The notes under the pieces are model-generated. The model was given only the letters and a program-made list of their open reading frames with translations, was not told where the DNA came from and did not search any database. Positions 7,211 through 8,678 of a stretch of 8,678 nt of DNA are shown one piece after another. The position numbers and the translations under genes were made by a program. Origin of the DNA: Deltaproteobacteria bacterium (GTDB lineage: Bacteria; Desulfobacterota; SM23-61); assembly GCA_029857975.1 (NCBI GenBank), contig JAOUFX010000080.1, positions 1 through 8,678 of the forward strand, given 5' to 3'. Positions within the stretch are counted from its first letter, which is position 1. Each line of letters begins with the position of its first letter.

Positions 7211-8251
7211 TCAAATAATCAACCAGGGTTGAGGAAGGAAGATTTTTTCATAAAGTTTGATGGCGTAACGATCCGTCATGCCGGCGATGAAATCCAGAAT
7301 GGCCCGCTCGACCGGCTCATGGGCAAACGCCTCCCCCGCTTCCTCCCGGAATTCTTTTTTCCTTTCTAAAAAATAGGCGTGGAGTTCCCGGATGATTTTG
7401 GCCGACTTGATGAAATCTCCGTGAACTTCCGGCAGGTCATAGACGCGGTCGTACAGAAAATTTCTGAGTTTCACCGTGGCCTCCATCACCCCCTCACTCA
7501 AGCCAATCTTCAATGGGTCGGAATCCTGGGCTTGTCCCAGGATGTCCCGCACCATGGAATCGATTCTTTTCCCGTGGGATTCGCCCAGGCGCTCCACGCA
7601 ATCTTGTGGAATATCCTGGGGGGAAATCAAGCCGGCGCGCATGGCATCATCAATATCATGATTGATGTAGGCAATAATATCCGCGATGCGTACCAGCCTC
7701 CCCTCGTAGGTACAAGGTGCGTCCTCCGGGTCCTCCGGGAATACATCCCCTTTGCCTTTGGAGTGCTTAAGAATTCCGTCGCGGACTTCAAAAGTTAAGT
7801 TCAACCCTTTCCCGTCTTTTTCCAGGAAATCAACCACCCGTAAACTCTGGTCCGCATGATGAAATCCTCCCGGGCAAATCTCTTTAAGAATCTCTTCACC
7901 GGCATGGCCAAAAGGAGTGTGTCCCAGGTCGTGTCCCAGGGCGATGGCTTCGGTGAGGTCTTCATTCAGCGCCAGGGCCTTAGCCAAGGTGCGGGCTATC
8001 TGGGAGACTTCCAGAGTATGAGTAAGGCGGGTGCGATAATGGTCGCCGGTGGGAGTTAAAAAAACCTGGGTTTTATGCTTGAGGCGACGGAAAGATTTGG
8101 AGTGGATGATCCGGTCGCGGTCGTGCTGGAAGGCGGGTCGGATGCTGCATTCATCCTCCCAGATCTTTCTTCCTCGACTCTCGGAGCTAAGCTGGGCAAA
8201 GGGCGATAAAAATTTCTTTTCCCTCTCTTCAAGCATCAGGCGAATCGACAT
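7211..8251 (-). CDS. dgt: dGTPase-like HD-domain deoxynucleoside triphosphohydrolase
   Basis: Metal-dependent phosphohydrolase of the short dGTPase-like class (346 residues, against about 505 for the E. coli enzyme). Family members convert dNTPs to deoxynucleoside plus triphosphate and help balance dNTP pools. The HD metal site is complete: H78 in [13 protein letters not shown]107-D108 in [16 protein letters not shown], and D191 in [16 protein letters not shown]. The N-terminal region [15 protein letters not shown] (50-64) is also typical of this class. AAAGGA lies about eight bases before the ATG, supporting this start. It is divergent from lptF across a 92-bp gap. It lies upstream of the repeat-protein gene but is separated from it by 305 bp of repeat-bearing DNA, so it is probably its own transcription unit. 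Actual nucleotide preference cannot be told from sequence. Confidence 0.93.
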   Translation of the reverse strand: MSIRLMLEEREKKFLSPFAQLSSESRGRKIWEDECSIRPAFQHDRDRIIHSKSFRRLKHKTQVFLTPTGDHYRTRLTHTLEVSQIARTLAKALALNEDLTEAIALGHDLGHTPFGHAGEEILKEICPGGFHHADQSLRVVDFLEKDGKGLNLTFEVRDGILKHSKGKGDVFPEDPEDAPCTYEGRLVRIADIIAYINHDIDDAMRAGLISPQDIPQDCVERLGESHGKRIDSMVRDILGQAQDSDPLKIGLSEGVMEATVKLRNFLYDRVYDLPEVHGDFIKSAKIIRELHAYFLERKKEFREEAGEAFAHEPVERAILDFIAGMTDRYAIKLYEKIFLPQPWLII

Positions 8252-8307
8252 TATAAATTCCTTTAGTCGCGTTAGATATTTTTTTAACCGTCCCTGTTAG
8301 GTTGTGA

Positions 8308-8337
8308 TTTACAAAACCCTATGCTTTGAGTTAATAT
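8308..8337 (+). promoter_or_regulatory. Candidate sigma-70 promoter giving a leaderless lptF transcript
   Basis: TTTACA (8308-8313; five of six to TTGACA) and TAATAT (8332-8337; four of six to TATAAT) are separated by 18 bases. Only six bases separate the -10 from the lptF ATG, so the expected start of transcription is at or next to the A of the start codon. This agrees with the lack of any Shine-Dalgarno sequence in front of the ATG. It is a visual match only. Confidence 0.45.
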
Positions 8338-8343
8338 CGTTCC

Positions 8344-8678
8344 ATGAAAGCAACCCTTTACCGCTACCTGTTGAAAGAGCTTCTCCCCTCTTTTGCCCTC
8401 GGACTGGTCGGGTTTACTTTCATCCTGCTTACCGGAAGGATTTTACAGCTTACCGAACTATTCGTCAATAAGGGCATTCCTTTGTCCTACATCCTAAGGC
8501 TTCTCTACTACCTTTTGCCCTCTTTCCTGGTCCTGACCATTCCTATGGCCATGCTGTTATCGGTGCTGCTGGCCTTTAACCGCCTATCGGGCGATAATGA
8601 GATTACCGCCTTTAAAGCTTCCGGCGTAAGCTTGTACCAAATGATCCCTCCGGTATTGATGCTTGCTTTCCTGGCCTT
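8344..8678 (+). CDS. lptF: LPS export ABC transporter permease LptF (5' part)
   Basis: Inner-membrane permease of the LptB2FG complex, which extracts lipopolysaccharide from the inner membrane and passes it to the periplasmic bridge. The frame runs from ATG 8344 to the window edge (111 codons of roughly 360-390), so the periplasmic jellyroll domain and the C-terminal membrane helices are missing. Visible features are the opening MKATLYRYLLKELLPSF, a first membrane helix at about 16-33, a second and third spanning about 48-79, and the cytoplasmic coupling segment SGDNEITAFKASGVSLYQM (82-100), which contacts the ATPase LptB. An in-frame TAA at 8332-8334 excludes an upstream extension. The paralogue LptG is the main alternative name; the D-N-E-I-x-A-F-K-A-S-G segment is why LptF is preferred. 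No ribosome site is seen. Confidence 0.9.
   Translation, partial: MKATLYRYLLKELLPSFALGLVGFTFILLTGRILQLTELFVNKGIPLSYILRLLYYLLPSFLVLTIPMAMLLSVLLAFNRLSGDNEITAFKASGVSLYQMIPPVLMLAFLA

Overview
The window looks like a chromosomal segment of a Gram-negative bacterium, most likely a deltaproteobacterium in the broad sense (Desulfobacterota-like). It carries an LPS-export permease (lptF), so the cell has an outer membrane. It also has a branched-chain amino-acid-type ABC uptake system, a zinc-type HemB, and intergenic DNA full of short degenerate repeats and a palindromic 'GTCATTCCC…' element. The lineage is inferred from style and gene content, not from a marker comparison.

Layout: everything from position 1 to 8251 is read from the minus strand. 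In transcription order these genes are a short-class dGTPase-like HD phosphohydrolase (7211-8251), a repeat-rich helical protein of unknown function (5969-6904), valyl-tRNA synthetase valS (3297-5972), porphobilinogen synthase hemB (2224-3204), a Tat-exported periplasmic binding protein of the Liv type (707-2020), and livH, which runs off the left edge (1-636). At the right edge lptF (8344-8678, truncated) is divergent on the plus strand.

The repeat protein and valS overlap by four bases (GTGA) and are probably translationally coupled. valS and hemB are separated by 92 bp and may share a transcript. The binding protein and livH form an uptake operon with a strong hairpin in the 70-bp gap between them. 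The 305-bp gap in front of the repeat protein carries a 72-bp inverted repeat and an AT-rich hairpin.

The most unusual structure is in the gaps around hemB. Three stretches (2037-2099, 2172-2234, 3218-3295) are built from degenerate units with an exact 7-bp period. Each has its own consensus, and each sits close against a gene border. The valS-hemB array is two five-unit arrays facing each other around an AT-rich centre. The other notable item is the protein coupled to valS: it contains four tandem repeats of exactly 53 residues, each with a W…P-x-I-A-x-E…E-I helical motif resembling the C-terminal segment of PopZ-type polar-organising proteins.
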